Origin: Vibrio jasicida CAIM 1864 = LMG 25398
GTDB taxonomy: Bacteria > Pseudomonadota > Gammaproteobacteria > Enterobacterales > Vibrionaceae
Length of the DNA stretch: 42,844 nucleotides
Direction: 5' to 3'
Assembly: GCF_000400365.1 (NCBI RefSeq)
Contig: NZ_BAOG01000038.1
Location: forward strand, 1 to 42,844
A program made the position numbers and the translations under genes. Shown piece after piece: positions 1 to 6,804 of this stretch; within the stretch, counting starts at the first letter, position 1, and every line of letters starts with the position of its first letter. The notes beneath the pieces were generated by a model. That model saw only the letters and a list, made by a program, of their open reading frames with translations. It made no database searches and had not been told where the DNA came from.

Positions 1-13
1 GTGAATGGTAGAC

Positions 14-78
14 ATATGGTTCACCTCGTTCTGAGAGCCTACTCTAAGCGTAGGGCTTGAGAGTGAGGCGGACCATAT
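14..78. repeat. long imperfect hairpin near the window edge
   Basis: An imperfect palindrome of about 65 bases. The outer arms ATATGGT (14-20) and ACCATAT (72-78) pair perfectly. Inner segments CCTC/GAGG and AGCC..TAC/GTA.GGCT continue the stem with a few mismatches and one bulge, closing on a loop of about 7 bases near 43-49. It lies between the nupC terminator and whatever gene is left of the window. It could be a dispersed palindromic element, an RNA processing hairpin or the end of an upstream transcript. No function can be assigned from one copy. Confidence 0.5.
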
Positions 79-82
79 AATT

Positions 83-102
83 AGCCCACGCGATGGTGGG
101 CT
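83..102 (-). terminator. terminator of nupC
   Basis: A perfect 7-bp stem, AGCCCAC (83-89) with GTGGGCT (96-102), around a 6-base loop. On the minus strand it is followed by AATTATAT, a moderately T/A-rich tail. It sits 22 bases past the nupC stop codon. Confidence 0.6.
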
Positions 103-123
103 TCAATTGAAATGAGAGCGTGA

Positions 124-1332
124 TTACAGGGCGATAAACAACCCTGCCAGCGCTGCACTCATCATGTTGGCAAGCGTAGCAGCAATCACGGCACGGAAGC
201 CAAGTTTTGCCACTTCTTGGCGTCGCTCAGGTGCCATTGCGTTAATTGAGCCAAGCTGAATTGCGATAGAACCGATGTTAGCAAAACCACACAGTGCGAA
301 AGTGATGATGATTTGGCTATGTGCTGAAAGAGTTTCTTTCACGTTGACGAAATCAAGGAAGGCCACGAACTCATTCAGAATCGTCTTCTGACCGATCAGC
401 GAGCCAGCGGTTAGGATTTCATTCATCGGGATACCAGCAAAAAACGCCAGTGGTGCGAACAGGTAGCCAAAGATCAATTGCAGCGTTACGTCTTCGTAGC
501 CAAACCAGTTGCCCACGGTTTCAAAGCCTGCGTTGACCATCGCGATGACGCTGACAAAAGCAATCAGCATGGTACCCACTGCAACTGCTACTTTCACGCC
601 GTTCATTGCACCAGAAGCTAAGGCATCAACGATGTTGGAATCTTCGCTTTTCTCTAGCTGAATTGTGCCTTGATGCGCCGATACTTCACGTTCTGGCACT
701 AAGATCTTCGCCATCAACAAGCCACCTGGTGCTGCCATAAAGCTCGCCGCGATAAGGTATTTCAGTTCAATACCCAGTGCCGCGTATCCGCCTAGTACGG
801 AACCTGCGACAGACGCCATGCCACCAACCATTACTGCGAACAGTTCAGAACGAGTCATGTTGGGCAAGAACGGACGAACCACCAAAGAGGCTTCACACAT
901 AGATAGGAAGATGTTGCTGGTTGCAGCAAGAGATTCGACTTGAGAAGTACCCAGTAGGCGATGGATAGCACCACCGATGACTTTGATAAGAGCTTGCATC
1001 ACGCCCAAGTAGTAGAGCATTGAGATGATAGCGGAGAGGAAAATGATAAGAGGGAGTACGCGAATTGCGAAGATGAAATTGCCCGTTGCGAGTTCGCCAA
1101 AAACAAACCCGATACCTTCGTCTGCGAATGAGAGGAGCCCGGATACGCCGTTGCTGATGGAGCCTAACATGGATTGCCCGAGAGGGAAGTAGAGCACCAG
1201 TGCCGCAAAACCTGCTTGAAGAGAGAATGCGCCGATTACGGTGCGCCAGTTGATGTCGCGACGACTATCAGAAAGTGCGTAAGCACACGCCAACAAGGCC
1301 AATACGCCGGCCAAGCTGAAGATGATTTGCAT
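124..1332 (-). CDS. nupC: NupC-type concentrative nucleoside transporter
   Basis: A 402-residue inner-membrane protein of the concentrative nucleoside transporter (CNT) family, which imports nucleosides with protons or sodium. The sequence has the family layout. Hydrophobic N-terminal helices are followed by a gate region (FADEGIGFVFGEL, about residues 69-81), a central conserved segment near LSMCEASLVVRPF (about 143-155) and a C-terminal stretch with GFANIGSIAIQLG. Length matches the usual 400-420 residues. The ATG at 1332 follows a GGTAAC-like ribosome binding site. It is transcribed alone, with a hairpin terminator just downstream and a leader of about 300 bases upstream. The family is secure; nucleoside preference cannot be read from the sequence. 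Confidence 0.92.
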   Translation of the reverse strand: MQIIFSLAGVLALLACAYALSDSRRDINWRTVIGAFSLQAGFAALVLYFPLGQSMLGSISNGVSGLLSFADEGIGFVFGELATGNFIFAIRVLPLIIFLSAIISMLYYLGVMQALIKVIGGAIHRLLGTSQVESLAATSNIFLSMCEASLVVRPFLPNMTRSELFAVMVGGMASVAGSVLGGYAALGIELKYLIAASFMAAPGGLLMAKILVPEREVSAHQGTIQLEKSEDSNIVDALASGAMNGVKVAVAVGTMLIAFVSVIAMVNAGFETVGNWFGYEDVTLQLIFGYLFAPLAFFAGIPMNEILTAGSLIGQKTILNEFVAFLDFVNVKETLSAHSQIIITFALCGFANIGSIAIQLGSINAMAPERRQEVAKLGFRAVIAATLANMMSAALAGLFIAL

Positions 1333-1646
1333 TATGTTACCTTGCTATGTATCTGTATTTGAGCGAGCCGTGAAAAAGACGCACGCGTGCAGAGGCAACA
1401 TTGCGGAGAGTGCAAAATGTTGTCTTTACCCGAAGTCGAATTCAAAGCCCGTAAACGCTAACAGTTACGCTGGGCCCTGTTCCTTGGGGCAAGTTTCCAT
1501 TTTGCAGCCGATTGAAAGCTGGTTCGGTTCCATTTCATCGTGAAAGGAGAACCTATCTAACCGGGCGCGGAGTATACGCACGGTTTTCGGTGCTGACAAT
1601 GGTTATTGAGGGGATTTTTCGTTGAACGAAAGCAAGGGCGCAATTG
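1333..1646 (-). promoter_or_regulatory. nupC upstream region with operator-like dyad
   Basis: A 314-base stretch without a gene. On the nupC strand it holds an inverted repeat, CAACATT (1396-1402) and AATGTTG (1416-1422), with inner GC/GC pairs. It also holds a perfect 10-bp palindrome, GCACGCGTGC, at 1381-1390. The octamer-like half sites recall those used by LacI-family nucleoside repressors such as CytR, but this is a resemblance only. The rest is GC-rich and could fold as an mRNA leader; I recognise no known riboswitch in it. Confidence 0.35.
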
Positions 1647-1964
1647 TTAATCAGCTAAGGCCTCAATCGCTTGTTGGACGGAAGTGAAATGGATTTTGAT
1701 GATGCAGCGCTGTGCTTGAGCAAACTCGTGTTTTTGAATCAGCTCTGTCACTTGCTGCACGTTCAAGGTTTGTGGCAATAGACCCAATTCCACCGTGTTA
1801 TTGCGACCCGTTTTTAACGCAAAGCAGTGACCTTGTGTATCAATCACAATGTCATCCTGACCCCAAATTAAGGCTTGGCACTCGGCGTTTAACTGCTCTG
1901 GCGAAGCCAAATACACCAGTTCGTCGTCGCCATCGAGTTTGAGCAAACAAGGCCATGTGATCAT
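1647..1964 (-). CDS. DUF4144-like hypothetical protein
   Basis: A 105-residue soluble protein without signal peptide or membrane segment. It looks like the small DUF4144 family known mainly from Vibrio, recognised by its opening (MITWPCLLKLDGDDELVYL), length and overall pattern; this assignment comes from memory of the family. The N-terminal half is beta-rich and the C-terminal half helical (residues about 68-105). The start follows GGTAACGC in the mRNA. Function is unknown. It stands alone between nupC and a HAD hydrolase in the same orientation, with 156 bases to the next gene. Confidence 0.7.
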   Translation of the reverse strand: MITWPCLLKLDGDDELVYLASPEQLNAECQALIWGQDDIVIDTQGHCFALKTGRNNTVELGLLPQTLNVQQVTELIQKHEFAQAQRCIIKIHFTSVQQAIEALAD

Positions 1965-2039
1965 TGCGTTACCTTAGTATTGGAGTGGGTCATTTAAAAT
2001 CGTCTACGCGCTAAATTAGCGGTGTAAGGCAAGTACGAT

Positions 2040-2073
2040 ACACAAAGCTTAAAGAGAGCAAAAGGCTTTGTGT
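2040..2073 (-). terminator. possible weak terminator after the HAD gene
   Basis: A 9-bp perfect stem, ACACAAAGC (2040-2048) with GCTTTGTGT (2065-2073), around a 16-base loop. It lies about 50 bases past the stop of the HAD gene on the minus strand. No T-run follows, so it may be a processing or rho-assisted site instead of an intrinsic terminator. Confidence 0.35.
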
Positions 2074-2120
2074 CTTGCTGTGTATTTAAAGAGCTTTAGT
2101 TTCGCGTTTATTGAGAGAGG

Positions 2121-2831
2121 CTAAGCGTACTTGCCAATGATGCTGAGCAAGTCTGCCACTTGATGTGCCACATAATCGGGCTGGGCGAACCAGTGCTCTG
2201 GTTGAGCGCCGCTGTACGCCGCTGCTACGGCAATCACTTTGCAGCTGCCACCTAACTGATGCTCGATATTACGTGCAAACTGCGTGTCTGCCTCGTGGTC
2301 CCCTATGTACATCAGCAGTTGCTTATCAGAGTGCCCAAAGATGGACTCGATGCATTTAACGCCGCCAAAAGGGTCCGGTTTTTGATGCCCGTTAGACACA
2401 TCATCGTAGCCCACGACGGCTTTAAACGGTGCATTGATTTGGTTGGCGCTGAGTACGTTACGAATGTTGGATTGCGAGTTCTGAGAGCAGACTCCGTGTG
2501 GTAGGTGTTCGAACGCATTCACCACATCGACAATGCCATTGAAAAGATTCACTGGTGTTTGGTTTTGCTCTTGGTGCTCAGCCCACATGGTACCCGCGAT
2601 GAGCATTTCATCATGGGACAGACCATAGTAGTTTACGTACAGATCTTGCCAGTTTTTCGCCGCGTGATTGGCATGATGGTAATCCGCTTCACTGCGTAGG
2701 TATTTCGGTAAGTTATCCCCGGTCAGGTGCGGTGCTATAACGGACAATATCGCTTTGGTGATGTCGATATTTTTCGGAACAGAATTTACTAGGGTGCCAT
2801 CGTAATCCCACAATACGGCGTCTAACTTCAT
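2121..2831 (-). CDS. HAD-superfamily phosphatase
   Basis: A 236-residue cytosolic HAD hydrolase. Motif I is complete (WDYDGTLVNS, with the two aspartates at residues 9 and 11). A motif II-like serine follows in GVCSQNSQSN (about 114-123). The motif III/IV region includes QKPDPFG (lysine about 151) and IGDHEADTQFA (about 177-187). A helical cap lies between residues about 20 and 90, as in the beta-phosphoglucomutase/phosphoglycolate phosphatase branch. The substrate cannot be told. It is a single gene with its own start at 2831. The predicted reaction is phosphate-ester hydrolysis, inferred from the family. Confidence 0.85.
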   Translation of the reverse strand: MKLDAVLWDYDGTLVNSVPKNIDITKAILSVIAPHLTGDNLPKYLRSEADYHHANHAAKNWQDLYVNYYGLSHDEMLIAGTMWAEHQEQNQTPVNLFNGIVDVVNAFEHLPHGVCSQNSQSNIRNVLSANQINAPFKAVVGYDDVSNGHQKPDPFGGVKCIESIFGHSDKQLLMYIGDHEADTQFARNIEHQLGGSCKVIAVAAAYSGAQPEHWFAQPDYVAHQVADLLSIIGKYA

Positions 2832-2978
2832 GCAAAACCTTTTGATACAGCGAAGGGTGAGTAGGTTTAAATCTTGCCAGTCTTAGTGGGGAGATAATCA
2901 GATCTTGCTCATGTTTTCATAAGCTTGCTTTGAATCACTCGGGAAGGGCGGAAGAGAGAGCTAGCGAGAGGAAAACAA

Positions 2979-3008
2979 AAAGCCAGCAAGGTGATGGTTG
3001 CTGGCTTT
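2979..3008 (-). terminator. terminator of the ABM monooxygenase gene
   Basis: An 11-bp stem, AAAGCCAGCAA (2979-2989) with TTGCTGGCTTT (2998-3008). On the minus strand it is followed by TTGTTTTCC. It lies 27 bases past the stop codon at 3036. Confidence 0.8.
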
Positions 3009-3035
3009 CTAGTGCATGCTGCGTTGTACAAAGCG

Positions 3036-3326
3036 TTAAGCGATGTGCGACATCTCGTTTAGAGTGAAGGTGTCTACCGCGCCTTCAGTTGCTTTCATGT
3101 ATTGCGCTAGGTGCTCGTTGTCCATGTGCGTGCGCCATAGTTCGCGTGATTCCCAGTTTTCGTAGAAAGTGAAATGCGCTGGGTTTTCGTTATCTTGGTG
3201 AAGGTCGTAGTTGATGCAACCTTCTTCTGCACGAGTGACATCAATCAGTTTAAGTAACTCGGCTTTTACCAATTCTACTTGGTCTGCTTTGGCGATGATG
3301 TTAGCGACGATAGTCAATTTAGCCAT
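3036..3326 (-). CDS. ABM-domain putative quinol monooxygenase
   Basis: A 96-residue protein of the antibiotic biosynthesis monooxygenase (ABM) fold, a dimeric alpha+beta barrel like E. coli YgiN. It shows the usual order: a first strand (LTIVANIIAK), a helix with VKAELLKLIDVTRAEEGCINYDL, then HFTFYENWESRELWRTHM, with the conserved E-x-W motif near residue 57. Members oxidise quinols or small aromatics, or act in haem or aldehyde metabolism, without a bound cofactor; the substrate here is unknown. The start ATG at 3326 follows AGAGGA. Two A/T-rich dyads just upstream may be operator sites. Confidence 0.85.
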   Translation of the reverse strand: MAKLTIVANIIAKADQVELVKAELLKLIDVTRAEEGCINYDLHQDNENPAHFTFYENWESRELWRTHMDNEHLAQYMKATEGAVDTFTLNEMSHIA

Positions 3327-3387
3327 GATGGAAATCCTCTGTTGTTCGTGATGTATCGTGTTGACGAGGTAAAGATTAGTCGCGAAT

Positions 3388-3441
3388 CATCAAATGATAA
3401 ACAGCACAATGATTGATTTATTATCAAATATAAATTGATAA
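3388..3441. promoter_or_regulatory. A/T-rich dyads upstream of the ABM gene
   Basis: Two inverted repeats lie in the upstream region. TTATCAA (3421-3427) and TTGATAA (3435-3441) are separated by 7 bases. ATCAT-CAA-ATGAT lies around 3387-3399. They share the core ATCAA/TTGAT and could be sites for a redox-sensing or LysR/MarR-type regulator. No such regulator is adjacent, so the target protein is unknown. Confidence 0.35.
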
Positions 3442-3469
3442 TCGAACTTCAATCTTGTGCTAGCTGTGT

Positions 3470-4006
3470 TTAAAAACTGGAACCCGGCTGTTGTAAGAAT
3501 TCCACTTCTTCTGCGGTGCTATCTCGGCCTAGAATCGCATTGCGGTGCGGGTAGCGACCAAAGCGATCAATTATTACTTTATGCTTTAGTTCGAACTCGT
3601 AGTTCGATTCTCTACCTATCGCTTTGAACAGCTTCTCTGCCTCTTCATGAATCCGCTTAGATTCACTGTGCATAAATGGCATGTACAAGAAGCTGCGTTC
3701 GACGTCCGTCAATTCTTGGTCTAAGCCTAGACGAATTGCCTCTTGTGCCAAAGCAAGCGCGAGAGCATCTTGAGCGAACGCTTTAGGCGTATTGCGGTAA
3801 ACATTGCGAGAGAATTGGTCGAGCACGATGATCTCTGCGAGGCGACCTTGCGCTGTGTCTCGCCAGTCAAACAATTCAGATTGAGCGGCTTGTTCTAAGG
3901 TGGTGAGAAAGCGTGTTTCGATTTGTTTATCGACGTCGGCATTACTCACAAACCAGTCTTTTGGTTCCAGTTCTTCAAACCAGAAAGTCAGGATATCTTG
4001 GTACAT
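3470..4006 (-). CDS. DUF924 family protein
   Basis: A 178-residue soluble, mostly helical protein of the DUF924 family (TPR-like fold). Recognisable segments are the opening ILTFWFEELEPKDWFVSNAD (residues about 5-24), LAEIIVLDQFSRNVYRNTP (about 58-76), FLYMPFMHSES (about 108-118) and DRFGRYPHRNAILGR near the C-terminus. The family is widespread in proteobacteria and its function is not established. The reading frame is open further upstream, into the neighbouring peptidase gene, but the ATG at 4006 has a proper AGGGAAGC ribosome binding site and matches the family start. A strong terminator separates it from the peptidase gene. Confidence 0.85.
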   Translation of the reverse strand: MYQDILTFWFEELEPKDWFVSNADVDKQIETRFLTTLEQAAQSELFDWRDTAQGRLAEIIVLDQFSRNVYRNTPKAFAQDALALALAQEAIRLGLDQELTDVERSFLYMPFMHSESKRIHEEAEKLFKAIGRESNYEFELKHKVIIDRFGRYPHRNAILGRDSTAEEVEFLQQPGSSF

Positions 4007-4021
4007 GGTTGCTTCCCTGAT

Positions 4022-4059
4022 AGAAAAAGAGCTAGGGGTATATAATACCCCCAGCTCTT
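4022..4059 (-). terminator. strong terminator of the M3 peptidase gene
   Basis: A long hairpin: AAGAGCT (4027-4033) with AGCTCTT (4053-4059), one mismatch, then GGGGTAT (4035-4041) with ATACCCC (4045-4051). On the minus strand it is followed by TTTTTCTA. It lies directly past the peptidase stop codon at 4068, and before the DUF924 start. Confidence 0.9.
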
Positions 4060-4067
4060 GGTTTAGC

Positions 4068-5915
4068 TTATCGACCGTAAGTCTCTTGGATGTAGCGCTC
4101 AAACTGCTCGCACATCTGCTCGTCTGAGACCGAGTTGCTTGCAAGCTCTTTGCTGCCATCTACCACCTTGATGCTGGCATTTAAAGACGCTACTGGAGCA
4201 CGTTCACGAGTTTGCAACGAGGCAATTTTCTTCTGCTGAACTTCCCATGCTTGTTCTGGCGATAGGTTACACACGTCTGCCAGATATTTAGCGTTAAAGC
4301 CCTCACCCGTTAGGCTAACGATAGTCTCGTTGTGCGATAGGTGATTACCCGCATGCCAGTAATGTTTCGCCAGTAGCGGACCAATCTCTGGGTTGTCAGT
4401 CAGGTAGCCAAACTTGTCGAGGAAGTAAGCGCGAGTCTGGTAAACCGCCATGTGTGCTAGCAAGTAACCGTGGTAGGCACACGCTGCTTCATCAGACAGA
4501 AGGTGTGGAATTGCCATCAATGGGCGTGGGCTGCATTCCAAACCAAGAATTTGCTTTTCGCAATCGCGTGCCAGCTTCGTGATGCGCTCTGGCGTCAGTT
4601 CTTCATCACTTAATTGGTAAAGCGCACGTTCAAAATACGGCACAACCAAAATGCTGCGCTCTTCGTACGCTTTGAATGGCTGACGGCTGTTGATCATCGC
4701 CTGAATGATCTCATCCGGTACTGGGTTACCTTCTGCGTCCAACGCGTATTGTTTGAGCCAATCGGCATCGGTCAACAGGCTGTCACAGAACATAGATTGT
4801 GTTTCTGCGTATGCCATGGAAGTTGGTGCGAATTCTTGAGAGAAACACGGCGCGTTCATCTTCACGTTAGCGAAGTGCGCAGCGTGACCGCCTTCGTGGA
4901 ACAGAGTATTGATGCCATCGTAGCCGCTGCCCACTTGGTCTGGTTTCGCGTTACTGGTGAAGTTCACCTGCGCGGCAACCCATTCGCCTTGGTTGTAGAA
5001 CGATGGGATAGGACCATGGCAGAAACCGTTCGGGTATTTGCCTTTGCGGTCAAGTAGGTCTAGCGTCAGCTCTGCGCCTGAGTATTCGATGTTAAGACGA
5101 CCGAACGATTCCACCCAACGACGTAGCGACTTTGAGAACGGTACGTACGGGTCAAGATCACGCATGACGTCACCCGCGAACGAGTACACAAAGTTGTAGC
5201 CAGTCAGTGCGCTTTGACCTTTTTGCTCAGCAAGGTTTGCCAAGCTGTTTAGGTGGGCATCACGCGTGCGCTGTTCAAAGTCATCTAAGATGCTGAACAG
5301 TTGCTCTGAGCTCATCTTTTCCGTCTTCTTCACTGAGTAGTCAAAGAAGGTTTTGTAGCCCAAAGAACGTGCGAATTGATTACGCAGTTTGATCAGCTCA
5401 ATAAAGCCGTTTTGCAGCAACCATTGCTCAAGGTCGAGCAGGGTTTGGTGTGCTGATTGACGTACTTCTTCGTGATTATTGGCGCGAATGGTCGAAGATA
5501 ATACTGGCAAAGAGCCCTCTGTTTTTTCGCCGTTTTCATTGGTAAACGTCAGAACGTGGTTTTGCTTTTTCTCGAACAACTCGGCTTCAAATGCAATCAG
5601 ATCATTCTTTTGTGCTTGAGCTTGTTCGCCTTCAATTGCATGCGATTCAAACGTTGCCAACCAGCCTTGCAGACCAATTTGCGTTTGCTGCTTCTCTTGT
5701 GGATCTGCAATTGTTTCAGCCGCTTCAAGTTGCACTTTGATAGCTGAGATTTGCTCGGCGTTACTTAAGAAATTGGTCCAAGCGGTTTGTGCTTTTGTCG
5801 AACCATCGTGGTCGTCGCTGATGCCCATGTAAGTCTCCCAAAAGAAATCTTCTTTGGTGCGATGGATAGCGAGGTAACGTTGGTTTAGGTCGTTTAGGTA
5901 TTCCGTTGCAGTCAT
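4068..5915 (-). CDS. M3 family oligopeptidase
   Basis: A 615-residue cytosolic zinc metallopeptidase of the M3 (thimet oligopeptidase/PepF) clan. The zinc motif is HEGGH, residues 340-344 (HExxH). The third ligand is probably Glu371 in the segment SMAYAETQSMF. Helical N-terminal residues 1-200 would form the lid domain restricting access to short peptides. The C-terminal region, with SPRPLMAIPHLLSDEAACAYHGY, has the conserved tyrosine/histidine signature of the clan. It should cleave short peptides. It has no signal peptide. The ATG at 5915 follows AAGGATCAAA. A strong terminator follows. I cannot separate it from close relatives such as the peptidyl-dipeptidases, so no symbol is given. Confidence 0.85.
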   Translation of the reverse strand: MTATEYLNDLNQRYLAIHRTKEDFFWETYMGISDDHDGSTKAQTAWTNFLSNAEQISAIKVQLEAAETIADPQEKQQTQIGLQGWLATFESHAIEGEQAQAQKNDLIAFEAELFEKKQNHVLTFTNENGEKTEGSLPVLSSTIRANNHEEVRQSAHQTLLDLEQWLLQNGFIELIKLRNQFARSLGYKTFFDYSVKKTEKMSSEQLFSILDDFEQRTRDAHLNSLANLAEQKGQSALTGYNFVYSFAGDVMRDLDPYVPFSKSLRRWVESFGRLNIEYSGAELTLDLLDRKGKYPNGFCHGPIPSFYNQGEWVAAQVNFTSNAKPDQVGSGYDGINTLFHEGGHAAHFANVKMNAPCFSQEFAPTSMAYAETQSMFCDSLLTDADWLKQYALDAEGNPVPDEIIQAMINSRQPFKAYEERSILVVPYFERALYQLSDEELTPERITKLARDCEKQILGLECSPRPLMAIPHLLSDEAACAYHGYLLAHMAVYQTRAYFLDKFGYLTDNPEIGPLLAKHYWHAGNHLSHNETIVSLTGEGFNAKYLADVCNLSPEQAWEVQQKKIASLQTRERAPVASLNASIKVVDGSKELASNSVSDEQMCEQFERYIQETYGR

Positions 5916-6157
5916 TTTGATCCTTCAAATGTTTGCTTTATTGAGGTTTTTATCGTCATTGATTATGGCACGCATAAGCAGCAGAAAGGAATGCGAAATC
6001 CATTTGCCATGTTTATGGCTTGTAAACAGGAATTTACCGCACTTTTTACATGTGCAGACGTCAGTCACAAAATTTTTCCGTTTTTGATTAGTAATGGCCG
6101 TTCTCTATTTATAAAATTCGGTCTTTCGCAGTGGTGCTGAAAGTAAGGAAAACAATA

Positions 6158-6529
6158 ATGAAAACAAGAATCGCAGCTCTAACAATGGGGCTAACCTTGG
6201 TGGGATGTTCAGCGACAACACCAACCAATGACCAAGTTTTTAATATCGAGGAAAACTGCGCCGTCATTATGAGTGAAGGAGTGACGCCAGAAGAACGTTG
6301 GAGCGCCTACAACAAGCTTATTGAAAGCTATGGCGACCACTATGTATCTGATAAGAACCGCTTGGAATTGGCTCGATGGAACTCATTTCGCCAAAAACTG
6401 ATTCGCGATGAGAGTCATCAGTTACTCAAAGAATTTATTGAAGTGAGTGACTGGGGCTGCGCAAATGGCAATTACCTTGAAGAGATGTACTTATTTGTGA
6501 AGGAAACACAAGCGAGCAAATCAGAGTAA
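6158..6529 (+). CDS. small lipoprotein of unknown function
   Basis: A 123-residue protein with a clear lipoprotein signal: positively charged start (MKTRIAAL), hydrophobic core and the lipobox LVGC, with Cys at about residue 17. The mature part is hydrophilic and helical, with two further cysteines (ENCAVI and DWGCANG) that could form a disulphide. The ATG at 6158 has AAGGAA eight bases upstream; the longer in-frame start at 6131 would bury the signal peptide and is unlikely. I do not recognise the family. It stands alone, reading toward the convergent small zinc-ribbon gene, with only 10 bases between the stops. Confidence 0.75.
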   Translation: MKTRIAALTMGLTLVGCSATTPTNDQVFNIEENCAVIMSEGVTPEERWSAYNKLIESYGDHYVSDKNRLELARWNSFRQKLIRDESHQLLKEFIEVSDWGCANGNYLEEMYLFVKETQASKSE

Positions 6530-6539
6530 GACCTGCGCC

Positions 6540-6674
6540 TTACTCGTCTTCATCCGATTCTTGATGCTGATTGATCTCTTTACCACACCCTAAACATTGG
6601 TTTGAGAGGTCGGTTGGCATCATGATGATCAAACCACAATGAGGACATAAATCGCCTTGGTCGTATCGTCGCAT
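6540..6674 (-). CDS. 44-residue zinc-ribbon protein
   Basis: A short gene below usual ORF cut-offs. It encodes 44 residues with two zinc knuckles, CPHCG (Cys10, Cys13) and CLGCG (Cys27, Cys30), 13 residues apart, and an acidic tail ending QESDEDE. The start codon at 6674 is preceded by AAAAGGTGAAC, an excellent ribosome binding site, and the Cys spacing fits a rubredoxin-like zinc ribbon. Such miniature proteins often bind nucleic acid or regulate a partner, but no role can be assigned. It is divergent from the amidohydrolase gene and convergent with the lipoprotein gene. Confidence 0.7.
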   Translation of the reverse strand: MRRYDQGDLCPHCGLIIMMPTDLSNQCLGCGKEINQHQESDEDE

Positions 6675-6804
6675 TGTTCACCTTTTCATTATACGGTCTG
6701 TTGTTTTGTACTTTTAAACCAACCCCGCAGAAATTACGACATCATCAGCAAACTAAACCAATTTGCATATACTCAATGTGTTAGCGAATACAACGGAAGG
6801 TGTC

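Noticed and set aside
1333..1646. A riboswitch in the nupC leader
   Set aside because: I could not match any known purine, preQ1 or guanidine-type core. Only generic stems and dyads are visible.
4614..5057. Long plus-strand open frame of about 147 codons within the M3 peptidase gene
   Set aside because: It is antisense to a clearly coding gene with conserved motifs and has no ribosome binding site or family similarity.
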